This document shows positions 6,710-14,756 of a DNA stretch of 64,000 nt, piece by piece. Position 1 is the first letter of the stretch. Every line of letters starts with the position of its first letter. Made by a program: the position numbers and the translations under genes. This DNA is from an uncultured Lachnospiraceae bacterium. Lineage in GTDB: Bacteria > Bacillota > Clostridia > Lachnospirales > Lachnospiraceae. Under the pieces are notes generated by a model, which saw only the letters and a program-made list of their open reading frames with translations, was not told the origin of the DNA and did no database searches. The stretch covers positions 1 through 64,000 of the forward strand of contig CACWKX010000014.1 in NCBI GenBank assembly GCA_902761585.1, given 5' to 3'.

Positions 6710-8131
6710 ATGTATTATAGGTTGGGTGATGATGTACTGTTTAGGCAATATCAGGATTTTGGAGTAATAACAGATAATTCAGAATATGGATATCGGATGC
6801 TGAATGATAACCGGCCTATAATCGGCGAAAAATATATATCAGAAAGTGGAGCAGTAATGCTTTCCATGGTATCTAGAACTCCAAGGGACTTAGAAAGCAT
6901 CATTGATGACCTTTTGAAGATATTTGAGGGAGTTGATCGGGATACTTTGCGGGCAGATACACTTGAATTCTTCGATGGCCTGGAGAGGACTGGATATCTG
7001 GTATCTGGTGAAAGTTGGGAAATATGCCAGAATAATAAATCCCAAGTCACAGTATCAGAAAGTGGAGAACAACCAGATGACAAGGTAGCGGAAGGTTCGT
7101 CCGACTCTATTCACCAAGCTGATTTCCTGAGAAGCATACATTTTGATATTGCTAGTGCATGTAATGAAAGATGCGTTCATTGCTACATCCCTCATAAATA
7201 TAAAACGGATAGAATCGATCCGGAATTGTTTTACAAGGTTATAAGAGAGGGGCGTGACATGAACATTATTCATGTTACGTTATCTGGAGGAGAGCCTTTA
7301 TTACACCCAGATATTCTTGCTTTCTTAAAAAAATGTCATGAGCTGGATCTGTCCGTAAATGTTTTATCTAATTTGACTCTTTTAAATGATTCAATAATAG
7401 GTGAAATGAAGCAGAATCCATTATTGTCTGTACAGACTTCAATATATTCAATAGATCCAAAGGTGCACGACTCTATTACAAAACGAGAAGGTAGTTTAGA
7501 ACAGACAATAATTGGCGTACGAAAACTTTTGGATGCTAATATTCCAGTTCAGATCTCCTGTCCAGTAATGAAACAGAATAAGGACAGTGTTAGAGATGTT
7601 ATCAGGTGGGGAAATAGCTTGAATATAGGCGTTGCAATAGAACCTGTAATATTTGCTTCGTTTGACGGATCCTGCAGCAATGTTGCAAACAGGTTAGATA
7701 CTCATGAGATTGCTGAAGTAATCGAGACCCAGTTAAAGGAAGGGTACGCACAATCATATCGGTTGACTGCAAGAGAGAAGGAAGCATTTTCACCTGATGC
7801 TCCTATTTGTTCAGTATGCAGATATAGTTTTTGTGTATCTGTTAGAGGAGAAATTTTCCCTTGCGCAGGATGGCAGGCTAATATTATTGGGGACGCGTGC
7901 AAGGATTCTATCAAGGATATATGGGAAAAATCAGAAAAAATACAAGAACTTAGGAGCATTAAGAGAAGTCAGTTCCCTAAGTGTGTAGACTGCAAAGACA
8001 GAGGATATTGTACGGTATGTATGATGGTGAATTCTAATGAGAATGCTGATCGAAGTGTTTTTCGAATTCAAGACTATCATTGTAAAGTAGCAGCATTGAT
8101 ACATGACAGAGTGGATGAGTATGGTGAGTAA
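6710..8131 (+). CDS. Radical SAM/SPASM RiPP-modifying enzyme with PqqD-like domain
   Basis: This 473-residue protein has three parts. Residues 1-105 form a PqqD-like winged helix (RRE-type, GYRMLNDNRPIIGEKYISES) that would hold the precursor leader. The radical SAM core has CNERCVHC (Cys151, 155, 158) for the 4Fe-4S cluster and SGGEP for SAM binding. The C-terminal SPASM region (about residues 367-447, including CSVCRYSFC, FPCAGW and CVDCKDRGYCTVC) would hold auxiliary clusters. Such enzymes make thioether or carbon-carbon links in RiPP peptides. I chose the ATG at 6710, nine bases after AGGAG; a GTG directly before it is in frame. The UvrA-like gene starts three bases after the stop. Confidence 0.88.
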   Translation: MYYRLGDDVLFRQYQDFGVITDNSEYGYRMLNDNRPIIGEKYISESGAVMLSMVSRTPRDLESIIDDLLKIFEGVDRDTLRADTLEFFDGLERTGYLVSGESWEICQNNKSQVTVSESGEQPDDKVAEGSSDSIHQADFLRSIHFDIASACNERCVHCYIPHKYKTDRIDPELFYKVIREGRDMNIIHVTLSGGEPLLHPDILAFLKKCHELDLSVNVLSNLTLLNDSIIGEMKQNPLLSVQTSIYSIDPKVHDSITKREGSLEQTIIGVRKLLDANIPVQISCPVMKQNKDSVRDVIRWGNSLNIGVAIEPVIFASFDGSCSNVANRLDTHEIAEVIETQLKEGYAQSYRLTAREKEAFSPDAPICSVCRYSFCVSVRGEIFPCAGWQANIIGDACKDSIKDIWEKSEKIQELRSIKRSQFPKCVDCKDRGYCTVCMMVNSNENADRSVFRIQDYHCKVAALIHDRVDEYGE

Positions 8132-8134
8132 ATT

Positions 8135-10468
8135 ATGGAATATATCAATATCAAAAATGCATATGAACATAATTTAAAGCATCTGAATCTGCAGATACCA
8201 CTGGATTCCTTTACATGTGTAACGGGATGCTCTGGTTGTGGTAAGTCATCACTTGTATTTGATACTATTTATGCAGAAAGCCAAAGAGCTCTTCTGGAAG
8301 GGATAACAGGGAATATTCAAGGGCAGAAATTAATGAATAAACCTAAAGTTGGGGCAGTAGAAAACTTGCGCCCAGCTTTGAATATCTCTCAGAACTACTA
8401 TAATGTAAATCCACGTTCCAGTGTCGGAACAGTTACGGAAATATCCTATTATTTGCGTGCACTTTTTTCGCTTGTAAATAGCAGAAATGGCGAAAGTGTT
8501 CCAGAGAATGTATTTTCATCAAATAATCCGCAAACTTTTTGTCCCAACTGTCATGGCCTTGGTGTAGAGACTGTTGTATCAATGAATTTGCTGATACCGG
8601 ATCCTGAAAAGACATTACGGGATGGTGGAATTCTTTTATTTAAGGGAGCGACTGAAAGTAAAGAGCAGAAATACCTGGAAGCTTTATGTGACCAATATGG
8701 AATCGATATTGATAAGAAAGTCTCAGAACTAAATAGAGACGAATTGCATAAGCTACTATATGCTGACGAACATATAAGATATAAGCTTGCTTATAAAGAG
8801 GGAAAGCGTAGAAAGCAGCATTTCGTTTCATTAGATGGTGCTGTGACAATTATTAACGACAAGTTATCGCATGTAGACTCTTCTGTGGCCGGGACACCGT
8901 ATTTTCAGTACTTGGAAGATGTTCCTTGCCATGTTTGCGGTGGATCAAAATTCAAGAATGACATCCTGAGATATACAGTTGATGACTATAGTTATCCTCA
9001 GGTTGAAAATATGGAATTAACATCCCTGAGTCTGTGGCTGAATAAGCTGCTGAAGGAGGATAACGTCGTCAGCGGAAATGAATCAATTGCTGATATTATC
9101 CAAAGCATGCTCCGAAAAATAGATGCATTATTGGAACTCAATGTTGGATATTTGACGCTGAACCGATCTATACCATCCTTATCTGGTGGTGAGCGTCAAA
9201 GAGTAAGGATCGCAAATCAGCTGACATGTTCTTTGAGAGGACTGTTGTATATCTTAGATGAGCCATGTAAAGGTCTTCATTATCGAGACATTACACGGAT
9301 AATCGATGCTACTAAGAACATGATAGAGCGTGGCAATACTGTAATTGCAATAGAACACAATAAGCAGTACATTGCAGCAGCAGATTCTCTTGTAGAACTT
9401 GGACCTGAGGGTGGTCCTAGAGGCGGATATCTTCTAAAAATCGGTTCTAATGATTTCAAAGGACAGTACCAACTGAATTTTAAGTCACACAAAAAGTTCT
9501 CAAAATATATAGAGATTGAAGGAATTCACTTCCACAACATTGATGATCAGAAAGTTAAATTTCCTGTTGGTGGAATTACATCGGTCACCGGCGTTTCAGG
9601 TTCTGGAAAGTCATCTTTAATGGAAATAATTGCTGAATGTTATGGCCATCACTCAAGTAAGTACTGCAGGGAAGCGTATGGATCAGAACAGATCAGGAGA
9701 GTAGTAAGGGTAAATCAGGCACCAATAGGAAAGACGCCAAGGTCGACAGTAGTTTCTTATCTTGGAATATTTGATGAAATCAGAACGTTATTTGTTGAAA
9801 CAGATTCTGCAAAAAAGAATAAACTAAGCAAATCAATGTTTAGCATGAACACCAAGGGCGGAAGGTGTGAATGCTGCCAGGGAACGGGACTTCAAAAAAT
9901 AGAACTCAATTACCTCCCTAGTTCCTTTATTACCTGCCCTGAATGTGGTGGTAAAAGGTTTACTGAAAAAGTATTATCAGTAAAATACTGCGGCCAGAAT
10001 ATTTCAGATATATTAGATAATCCAATATCCGATATTATTGAGCTGTTTAAGGACTCCAAAAAGATATATTCGGTACTAAACAGTATGGTTCAATTAGGAC
10101 TTGGATACTTAAAACTGGGACAGATGTCTATGAATCTGTCAGGCGGCGAAGCACAGCGAATTAAACTTGCAAAAGCTTTAGGTACAGCATCAACTGGAAA
10201 GAATCTATATTTACTTGATGAGCCTACTTCAGGATTGAATGATGTGGATATTGAGAGATTTGCAAAGGTGCTGCTGTCTTTGCAAGATAGAAAAGAAACT
10301 ATTGTATTAATTGAACATAATATAGAATTCATAGCGTCCATTTCAGATTACATTATTGACTTTGGGATTTTTGGTGGAACTGAGGGTGGAAAAGTAATGG
10401 CTCAAGGAACTTCACAAGAAGTTTTTGAAAATTCAAAATCCTCACTGTATGGTTTGGATAGAATATAA
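8135..10468 (+). CDS. Short UvrA-like ABC ATPase, probable self-protection protein
   Basis: The 777-residue protein has two UvrA-type ATPase halves. The first has Walker A GCSGCGKSS (residues 32-40), signature LSGGERQRV (about 349) and Walker B YILDEP (about 372). The second has GVSGSGKSS (about 486), LSGGEAQRI (about 667) and LLDEP (about 691). Cys pairs CPNC, CHVC, CECC and CPEC supply the zinc modules. It is about 160 residues shorter than housekeeping UvrA and appears to lack most of the UvrB-binding region. UvrA-like proteins such as DrrC protect makers of DNA-binding antibiotics. Its place between two radical SAM genes suggests the same role here, which is an inference. Confidence 0.85.
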   Translation: MEYINIKNAYEHNLKHLNLQIPLDSFTCVTGCSGCGKSSLVFDTIYAESQRALLEGITGNIQGQKLMNKPKVGAVENLRPALNISQNYYNVNPRSSVGTVTEISYYLRALFSLVNSRNGESVPENVFSSNNPQTFCPNCHGLGVETVVSMNLLIPDPEKTLRDGGILLFKGATESKEQKYLEALCDQYGIDIDKKVSELNRDELHKLLYADEHIRYKLAYKEGKRRKQHFVSLDGAVTIINDKLSHVDSSVAGTPYFQYLEDVPCHVCGGSKFKNDILRYTVDDYSYPQVENMELTSLSLWLNKLLKEDNVVSGNESIADIIQSMLRKIDALLELNVGYLTLNRSIPSLSGGERQRVRIANQLTCSLRGLLYILDEPCKGLHYRDITRIIDATKNMIERGNTVIAIEHNKQYIAAADSLVELGPEGGPRGGYLLKIGSNDFKGQYQLNFKSHKKFSKYIEIEGIHFHNIDDQKVKFPVGGITSVTGVSGSGKSSLMEIIAECYGHHSSKYCREAYGSEQIRRVVRVNQAPIGKTPRSTVVSYLGIFDEIRTLFVETDSAKKNKLSKSMFSMNTKGGRCECCQGTGLQKIELNYLPSSFITCPECGGKRFTEKVLSVKYCGQNISDILDNPISDIIELFKDSKKIYSVLNSMVQLGLGYLKLGQMSMNLSGGEAQRIKLAKALGTASTGKNLYLLDEPTSGLNDVDIERFAKVLLSLQDRKETIVLIEHNIEFIASISDYIIDFGIFGGTEGGKVMAQGTSQEVFENSKSSLYGLDRI

Positions 10469-10506
10469 TAAAATAGCAAGTTTGCCGGATAAATGAGCGG
10501 AGAATT

Positions 10507-11568
10507 ATGCCTAACATTGGGAATATCAAACAATGCACAATTGTACTTAATCGAGATTGTAATTTACGCTGTAAATTCTGTTATGCAAAGAGTGCAGGAT
10601 ATAGCGTTAATGAAAGAGTAAGTCTTGATAATCTGAAGATAATAGTAGATTTTTGTAATGCAGCAAATGTGAAATTCATTGTGTTTACAGGTGGTGAACC
10701 GCTTCTGCATCCAGACCTTATTGGTATATTGACTTATATCAAAGAGGAAGCGCCCTCCATCCAAGTCGCCGTACCTACAAATGGTGTGCTTTTGGAGAAT
10801 AAAGATTTTTGTAAGCAACTTCTGGAATGTGGCGTAGTATATTTTGATATTTCATTAAAGGGTAATAACTCTGAAGAATGGATAAAGACCACAGGATATG
10901 ATGGATATAAAAAACAGCAAGTGGCTATTAATAATCTGTCACGTATGCCTATAGACTTTACTTGCTCGGTGGTAGTAACCAACAAAAATGTGAATGACCT
11001 GTGCAATATGGTAGCGCAGGCAAAGAAGTGTGGTGCTAAACAATTTTCATTTACATTTGAAATTGATAATGAACAGCGATTTGAAGATGGAGCTCAGTAC
11101 CTTAATGAACATAATCCATTTTTCTTGGTACAGGCTTTCTTGAGACAAATGGAACAGTTAAATTCTATTACAGATGATTGGTGGATTGAATACAGCTATC
11201 CATTATGCGTATATACAGAAGAACAACTGAAAATGCTGGAAGGTAGATTAGCATCGCCTTGTCAGATTCATATGAAAGATGCAGTAACATTTACACCGCA
11301 AATGGAACTACTGCCTTGTGATATGTATATCAGGAATCCCATTGGAATTTTGGGAAAAGACTTCACCACATATCAGGAGTTCCTTGAGTTTGTAGATTTG
11401 AAAGAGAATTATCAAAAGGTTATGGAACCATTAAGGAGACAACCTTCAATCACATGTATTTCTTGCAAACATCGTGAGGCATGCTTTGGCGGATGTCCAG
11501 TCCTTTGGAGAAACTATTCATTTGATGAGCTGATGGAATGCAAGAAGAGGACCTACCAGCTTGCCTAA
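10507..11568 (+). CDS. Second radical SAM/SPASM-like enzyme of the RiPP locus
   Basis: This 353-residue protein begins almost directly with the radical SAM core: CNLRCKFC (Cys18, 22, 25), then FTGGEPLLHP for SAM binding. It has no PqqD-like leader-binding domain. The C-terminal part has cysteines in CQIH, LPCD, CISC and CFGGC, with a final Cys near residue 346, which fits SPASM or twitch auxiliary clusters. It starts 38 bases after the UvrA-like gene with GGAG upstream and is probably in the same operon. It may act on the peptide after the first enzyme, using that enzyme's leader contact, or on another small molecule. Confidence 0.85.
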   Translation: MPNIGNIKQCTIVLNRDCNLRCKFCYAKSAGYSVNERVSLDNLKIIVDFCNAANVKFIVFTGGEPLLHPDLIGILTYIKEEAPSIQVAVPTNGVLLENKDFCKQLLECGVVYFDISLKGNNSEEWIKTTGYDGYKKQQVAINNLSRMPIDFTCSVVVTNKNVNDLCNMVAQAKKCGAKQFSFTFEIDNEQRFEDGAQYLNEHNPFFLVQAFLRQMEQLNSITDDWWIEYSYPLCVYTEEQLKMLEGRLASPCQIHMKDAVTFTPQMELLPCDMYIRNPIGILGKDFTTYQEFLEFVDLKENYQKVMEPLRRQPSITCISCKHREACFGGCPVLWRNYSFDELMECKKRTYQLA

Positions 11569-11699
11569 CATTTGCCTAACAATTCTTAGAAAACCAGGCA
11601 TTTTCAGGCTACGATAGGAGTCCATTAGGACACACAAAACCTTGAATCTAGGCACAAAATGACATGATAATATGTCGACCGGAATCGGCTGATCAATCG

Positions 11700-11741
11700 T
11701 TGGTAATGTGGAGGTCACCAGTTCGATTCTGGTCAGCAGCT
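11700..11741 (+). other. 3' half of tRNA-Thr(GGU): integration junction
   Basis: TTGGTAA (11700-11706) is an anticodon loop with GGT. It is followed by TGTGG, a five-base variable region AGGTC, a perfect T arm (ACCAG, TTCGATT, CTGGT at 11717-11733), the acceptor strand CAGCAGC and T. The five bases before the loop do not pair with TGTGG and there is no D arm, so the gene lacks its 5' half. This is the scar expected at one end of an element integrated in a tRNA gene. Confidence 0.75.
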
Positions 11742-11768
11742 TTTATCATTTTCACATAGATGGATGAA

Positions 11769-11799
11769 GACTGGTGCAATTGGCGCGCCGGTCTTTTTT
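11769..11799 (+). terminator. Terminator, probably of the original tRNA-Thr gene
   Basis: GACTGGTGC (11769-11777) pairs with GCGCCGGTC (11785-11793), allowing two G-T pairs, followed by TTTTTT. It lies 28 bases after the tRNA 3' fragment and is probably the chromosomal tRNA terminator left behind on this side of the insertion. Confidence 0.8.
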
Positions 11800-11866
11800 C
11801 GATAAATGAAATGCAGGGAACTTTGGCTGAAGTCTATCATAGAGCAGTTGCTCGGAGATCAGGGAG

Positions 11867-12283
11867 ATGAAGAGAGGAAACAGAAAAAGATATCTGGGAT
11901 ATCTTTTATTCGCTCTTCTTTTTGTACTCATTTCCTATGAATTTCATTCGGCTGCAAACCGAGCCTCGAATCTTGAGCTTCCGGATGCCGCGGCTCATGC
12001 CGTGCTGAGGGGCGTCTCAGAGGATGAGATCTTACCAATCAGGCTTCCGGAAAAGGTATCGATCCGGGGCGATGTCGGTACTGGCTGGGAACACTGGAGC
12101 AGGAAAGAGGCAAGAGCTCATTTTATAATGACGTTTGTCTTCATCCTGTGCCGTTTTCTCTTCACAATCCTGACCGTTTCGATCCGCAGAAGATTTGAAT
12201 CACCCAATTTGCCCTTCAGAAGGGTACTCTGTTATATCCAGAGGCAGGACGGGAAAGGACCAGGGGAACTCACTTTTTACTGA
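11867..12283 (+). CDS. Membrane protein with two predicted segments, unknown
   Basis: The product has 138 residues. A basic start (MKRGNRKRYLGY) leads into a membrane segment LLFALLFVLISYEFHSA. An outside region of about 60 residues with LPDAAAHAVLRGVSEDEILP follows, then a second segment (FIMTFVFILCRFLFTILTV) and a basic tail. A purine-rich site lies nine bases upstream of the ATG. It is the first gene on the chromosomal side of the tRNA junction. Two very short membrane peptides follow in the same direction. No family recognised. Confidence 0.6.
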   Translation: MKRGNRKRYLGYLLFALLFVLISYEFHSAANRASNLELPDAAAHAVLRGVSEDEILPIRLPEKVSIRGDVGTGWEHWSRKEARAHFIMTFVFILCRFLFTILTVSIRRRFESPNLPFRRVLCYIQRQDGKGPGELTFY

Positions 12284-12325
12284 TGCAAATACATACATTG
12301 CAATTTGTGGAAAGTGAGGATTTTT

Positions 12326-12454
12326 ATGTTTGTTTTTATTGCACTTTTTCTGCTGTTTATTGTTGTCCTTCCGGGATTCTATGCACTGCTCGTTCATCTG
12401 AGGGATCTGCGTGAGAAAGCGCAGGATGCAGCGGCAGAGCACGCGAAAGTGTGA
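12326..12454 (+). CDS. 42-residue single-span membrane peptide
   Basis: A GTGAGGA ribosome site (12313-12319) stands six bases before an ATG that opens a 42-residue frame. It begins with a hydrophobic segment (MFVFIALFLLFIVVLPGFYA) and ends in a charged helix rich in Lys, Glu and Ala. It looks like a single-pass membrane peptide. It is short enough for standard gene callers to miss. Function unknown. Confidence 0.5.
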   Translation: MFVFIALFLLFIVVLPGFYALLVHLRDLREKAQDAAAEHAKV

Positions 12455-12459
12455 CCGGT

Positions 12460-12546
12460 ATGGTGCAGAACCTGATTATTGCCGGGGCACTGGTGTTCTG
12501 GGGAATTGTTCTCGTCTGGATGTGGCTGAGGACAAGAGGGAACTGA
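12460..12546 (+). CDS. 28-residue single-span membrane peptide
   Basis: Five bases after the stop of the preceding peptide gene, an ATG opens a 28-residue frame: MVQNLIIAGALVFWGIVLVW, then a basic tail WLRTRGN. Composition and the positive end fit a membrane-inserted micropeptide. There is no clear ribosome site, so it would depend on translational coupling. A terminator follows at 12560-12600, which supports one transcript 11867-12546. Confidence 0.4.
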   Translation: MVQNLIIAGALVFWGIVLVWMWLRTRGN

Positions 12547-12559
12547 AGATAAGTTGAGA

Positions 12560-12600
12560 AGAGACTCGGAAGGCCTTATGGTCTTGCTGGGTCTCTTTTT
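12560..12600 (+). terminator. Intrinsic terminator after the micropeptides
   Basis: AGAGACTC (12560-12567) pairs with GGGTCTCT (12589-12596), with one G-T pair and an inner AAGGCC/GGTCTT stem, followed by TTTT. Confidence 0.75.
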
Positions 12601-12767
12601 GAATGATCAAAACTACATTCAGCTACATAATCTGCTGGTTGCTTGGATACGTCATTTTGCTACGATGCGAAGGGAACGTCCTTTTTGGATACAAATTAGA
12701 CACGATTTCAGGGTATGATCGTTTTCTGACAAGTCGATTGTTTCTGTACATTGGAGAGGGTTTCCAT

Positions 12768-13295
12768 ATGGATATGACGATATTGAATTTTATACAGAAT
12801 CATCTGAGAAGTACAGTCGGGGATCATCTGTTCCCGGTCATCACCGCGCTTGGAAATGCGGGACTGGTCTGGCTGGCGCTGGCGGTAGTCCTGCTGATCC
12901 TTCCGAGAACGAGAAAGCTGGGGCTGGTCGTGACGGCGGCGCTTGTCCTGGAGGCGATTCCCTGCAATCTCATTCTGAAACCGCTGGTCGCAAGGGCACG
13001 TCCGTTCACGGTCAATCCGGCTGTAGAGCTGCTGATTACGAAGCCGACCGATTTCTCGTTCCCGTCTGGGCATACCAGTGCTTCCTTTGCTGTTGTCTCT
13101 GCTTTGTTTTTCAGGAAAGAGAGACTGTGGATACCGGCAGGGATTCTGGCAGCTCTGATTGCCTTCTCCAGGCTGTATCTGTATGTACACTATCCGACCG
13201 ATGTGCTGGCCGGGGCGCTGGTCGGGATATTGGCCGGGTGGATCGCTGTGAAAGGGACGGAGGCTATACAAGTCAGAAGGCATGCTAAGATCTGA
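12768..13295 (+). CDS. PAP2-family phosphatase
   Basis: This is a 175-residue membrane phosphatase of the PAP2 type. The three signature blocks are present: KPLVARARPF (about residue 71), PSGHTSASFA (about 99) and YVHYPTDVLAG (about 138), which provide the Lys/Arg, Ser-Gly-His and Arg/His active site. Several hydrophobic helices surround them. Relatives remove phosphate from undecaprenyl diphosphate or phosphatidic and phosphatidylglycerol phosphates. I chose the ATG at 12768, where GGAGAGGG lies seven bases upstream and the start MDMTILNFIQNHL matches the family. The frame is open back to 12603, but that extension is atypical. Confidence 0.88.
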   Translation: MDMTILNFIQNHLRSTVGDHLFPVITALGNAGLVWLALAVVLLILPRTRKLGLVVTAALVLEAIPCNLILKPLVARARPFTVNPAVELLITKPTDFSFPSGHTSASFAVVSALFFRKERLWIPAGILAALIAFSRLYLYVHYPTDVLAGALVGILAGWIAVKGTEAIQVRRHAKI

Positions 13296-13343
13296 TCTGA
13301 GCAGTTGATCCGGACAGACCGGAAACAGATGAAGAGAGACGTC

Positions 13344-14153
13344 TCAGGAATGACCAGATTCTGCGATCACCTGTTCGATGTCGATGCCGCAGGTGTCCTG
13401 AATGCCGTCAGAGAACACACTGAGCAGCGCACTGTCCTTCTGACCATACATGATACCGAGGCTGAGCGCCGCGAAGATGAAGTTGCTGTCTGAATCGACC
13501 CAGAGCGCATAGGGCTGATGGGTGTCATCGTCCTTGTCCCCGCCTGACACCGTCGGGGCACCGTAGGCAAGCGTACACTGACTGGTCAGATCCAGAAAGG
13601 CATCCTGGTCCATGAAAAATTCATAGACGCCGCCGGTCAGTTTCTTCTTTTCAAATACGTAGAATGAGGTAGCATCATACCCGCCGATCGAGTATCCTTT
13701 GATGCCGAGGGTGGTGATGCCGCTCTTTTCAAGAGCGGCCTTACCGGTGAGAGACCGGCCGGAGGCATCAATCCCTTTCAGTGAATAATCAATGGTATTC
13801 TCCATGTCAGGCAGGATGACCTCTTTGCGGATGTCTTCTTCAGAGGTTCCCCATGGAAATCCGTGAAAGGAAGTAATCGAAAGTTTCCCATCCGGACTGG
13901 TATCTTCTGCATCTACGCGGGATTCGGCTGCCTCTGTCTCCTCCTCGGTGCTTTCCTTGGCAGCCAGTTTTCCGGCTTCTTTTTCCTGGTTTTCGTAGTA
14001 ATCTTCCGCACTGTCACCCCGTTTTGCGATCTCCTCACTCACTCTCTTTGAATAATCCTCGAAGGCCTGATCGTCCGCAAGAGCAGGAAGCGAGTAGACA
14101 GAGCAAAGAAGGAGCGTCGCGGATAAGGCTGCGGCGAAAAACTGGTTTTTCAA
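13344..14153 (-). CDS. Secreted protein with signal peptide, TTG start, unknown
   Basis: The product has 269 residues. There is no usable ATG: GGAGGTG on the minus strand (14158-14164) points to a TTG start at 14153, giving a clean signal peptide (KNQFFAAALSATLLLCSVYSLPALA) with cleavage likely after ALA. A charged linker rich in Glu, Ala and Lys follows (about residues 35-85), then a globular domain starting at ITSFHGFPWGTSEEDI. The FPWGTS motif occurs in secreted proteins of Clostridia whose role is unknown to me. It is 43 bases downstream of the DUF402 gene, so the two are likely cotranscribed. Confidence 0.7.
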   Translation of the reverse strand: MKNQFFAAALSATLLLCSVYSLPALADDQAFEDYSKRVSEEIAKRGDSAEDYYENQEKEAGKLAAKESTEEETEAAESRVDAEDTSPDGKLSITSFHGFPWGTSEEDIRKEVILPDMENTIDYSLKGIDASGRSLTGKAALEKSGITTLGIKGYSIGGYDATSFYVFEKKKLTGGVYEFFMDQDAFLDLTSQCTLAYGAPTVSGGDKDDDTHQPYALWVDSDSNFIFAALSLGIMYGQKDSALLSVFSDGIQDTCGIDIEQVIAESGHS

Positions 14154-14196
14154 AAGACACCTCCACAACTGGACTGAACATTGTCCGGAAACAATA

Positions 14197-14709
14197 TCAG
14201 GCGTCCAGCAGATGGTCCTTGTCTGCCTGCTCTGCATCATTGACATATGCCTGAAGCGTTCCGAAATTTCCTTTATATATAATTTGAAGCAGACGGTCGA
14301 GATGCCTCAGTGCTGCCTGGAGCTGATCCGGCGTGATCAGGCTGTCCCGCTGGGCGTCTGCCAGTTCATCAAGATCCACAACCCGCACCTGACCGTCCGG
14401 GTAGACGATCACATCCGCAAGAAGATCGGTGAAAATGTATGTGTCGATCTCTTCTTCCTGTGAGAAGCTGGTCTCAATGATGTCGCAGTACCAGGAAATC
14501 AGCTGGTCTTCGTGGTCATAGAACTTGCTGACTTTGATGCCTCGTTCCGGAAAATAGCAAGAATATCCATGGGACAGTGTCTTCTTCGGGTGGAGTGTTT
14601 TCCACTTCGTGATGATGGTCTCATTGTCGCGGTGCAGCAGAATGTCGTCCTTTAACAAAATACACTCGGACGGGATGATGCGCCTTCTGTATAGCCTCAG
14701 ACCTTCCAT
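14197..14709 (-). CDS. DUF402-family protein (nucleoside di/triphosphatase-like fold)
   Basis: This 170-residue protein matches the DUF402 pattern. It begins with a beta-rich half (PKKTLSHGYSCYFPERGIKV). Then comes the signature YCDIIETSF, TYIFTDLLADVIVYPDGQVRV and VDLDELADA, whose acidic residues bind divalent metal in relatives. Characterised members hydrolyse nucleoside di- or triphosphates or bind nucleic acid. AAAGGGA lies seven bases before the ATG and a good promoter lies upstream. It heads a two-gene unit with the secreted protein. Confidence 0.75.
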   Translation of the reverse strand: MEGLRLYRRRIIPSECILLKDDILLHRDNETIITKWKTLHPKKTLSHGYSCYFPERGIKVSKFYDHEDQLISWYCDIIETSFSQEEEIDTYIFTDLLADVIVYPDGQVRVVDLDELADAQRDSLITPDQLQAALRHLDRLLQIIYKGNFGTLQAYVNDAEQADKDHLLDA

Positions 14710-14756
14710 GATCGTTCCCTTTCCACGCTCGGGCGTTGTAATTTGAACTTTGCTTC

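Larger units (their letters stand above)
1..11741. mobile_element. Integrated accessory element, right part
   Basis: This stretch holds an ArdC-like protein, an excisionase, a tyrosine integrase and mixed cargo, and it is visibly more AT-rich than the sequence after it. It ends at the 3' half of a tRNA-Thr gene. Tyrosine-integrase elements commonly insert in tRNA 3' ends, so 11700-11741 is probably the distal junction. The intact tRNA copy would lie left of the window. The integrase is about 8.4 kb from this junction, so the island could instead be two elements, or one element inside an older one. The left limit is not visible. Confidence 0.65.
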
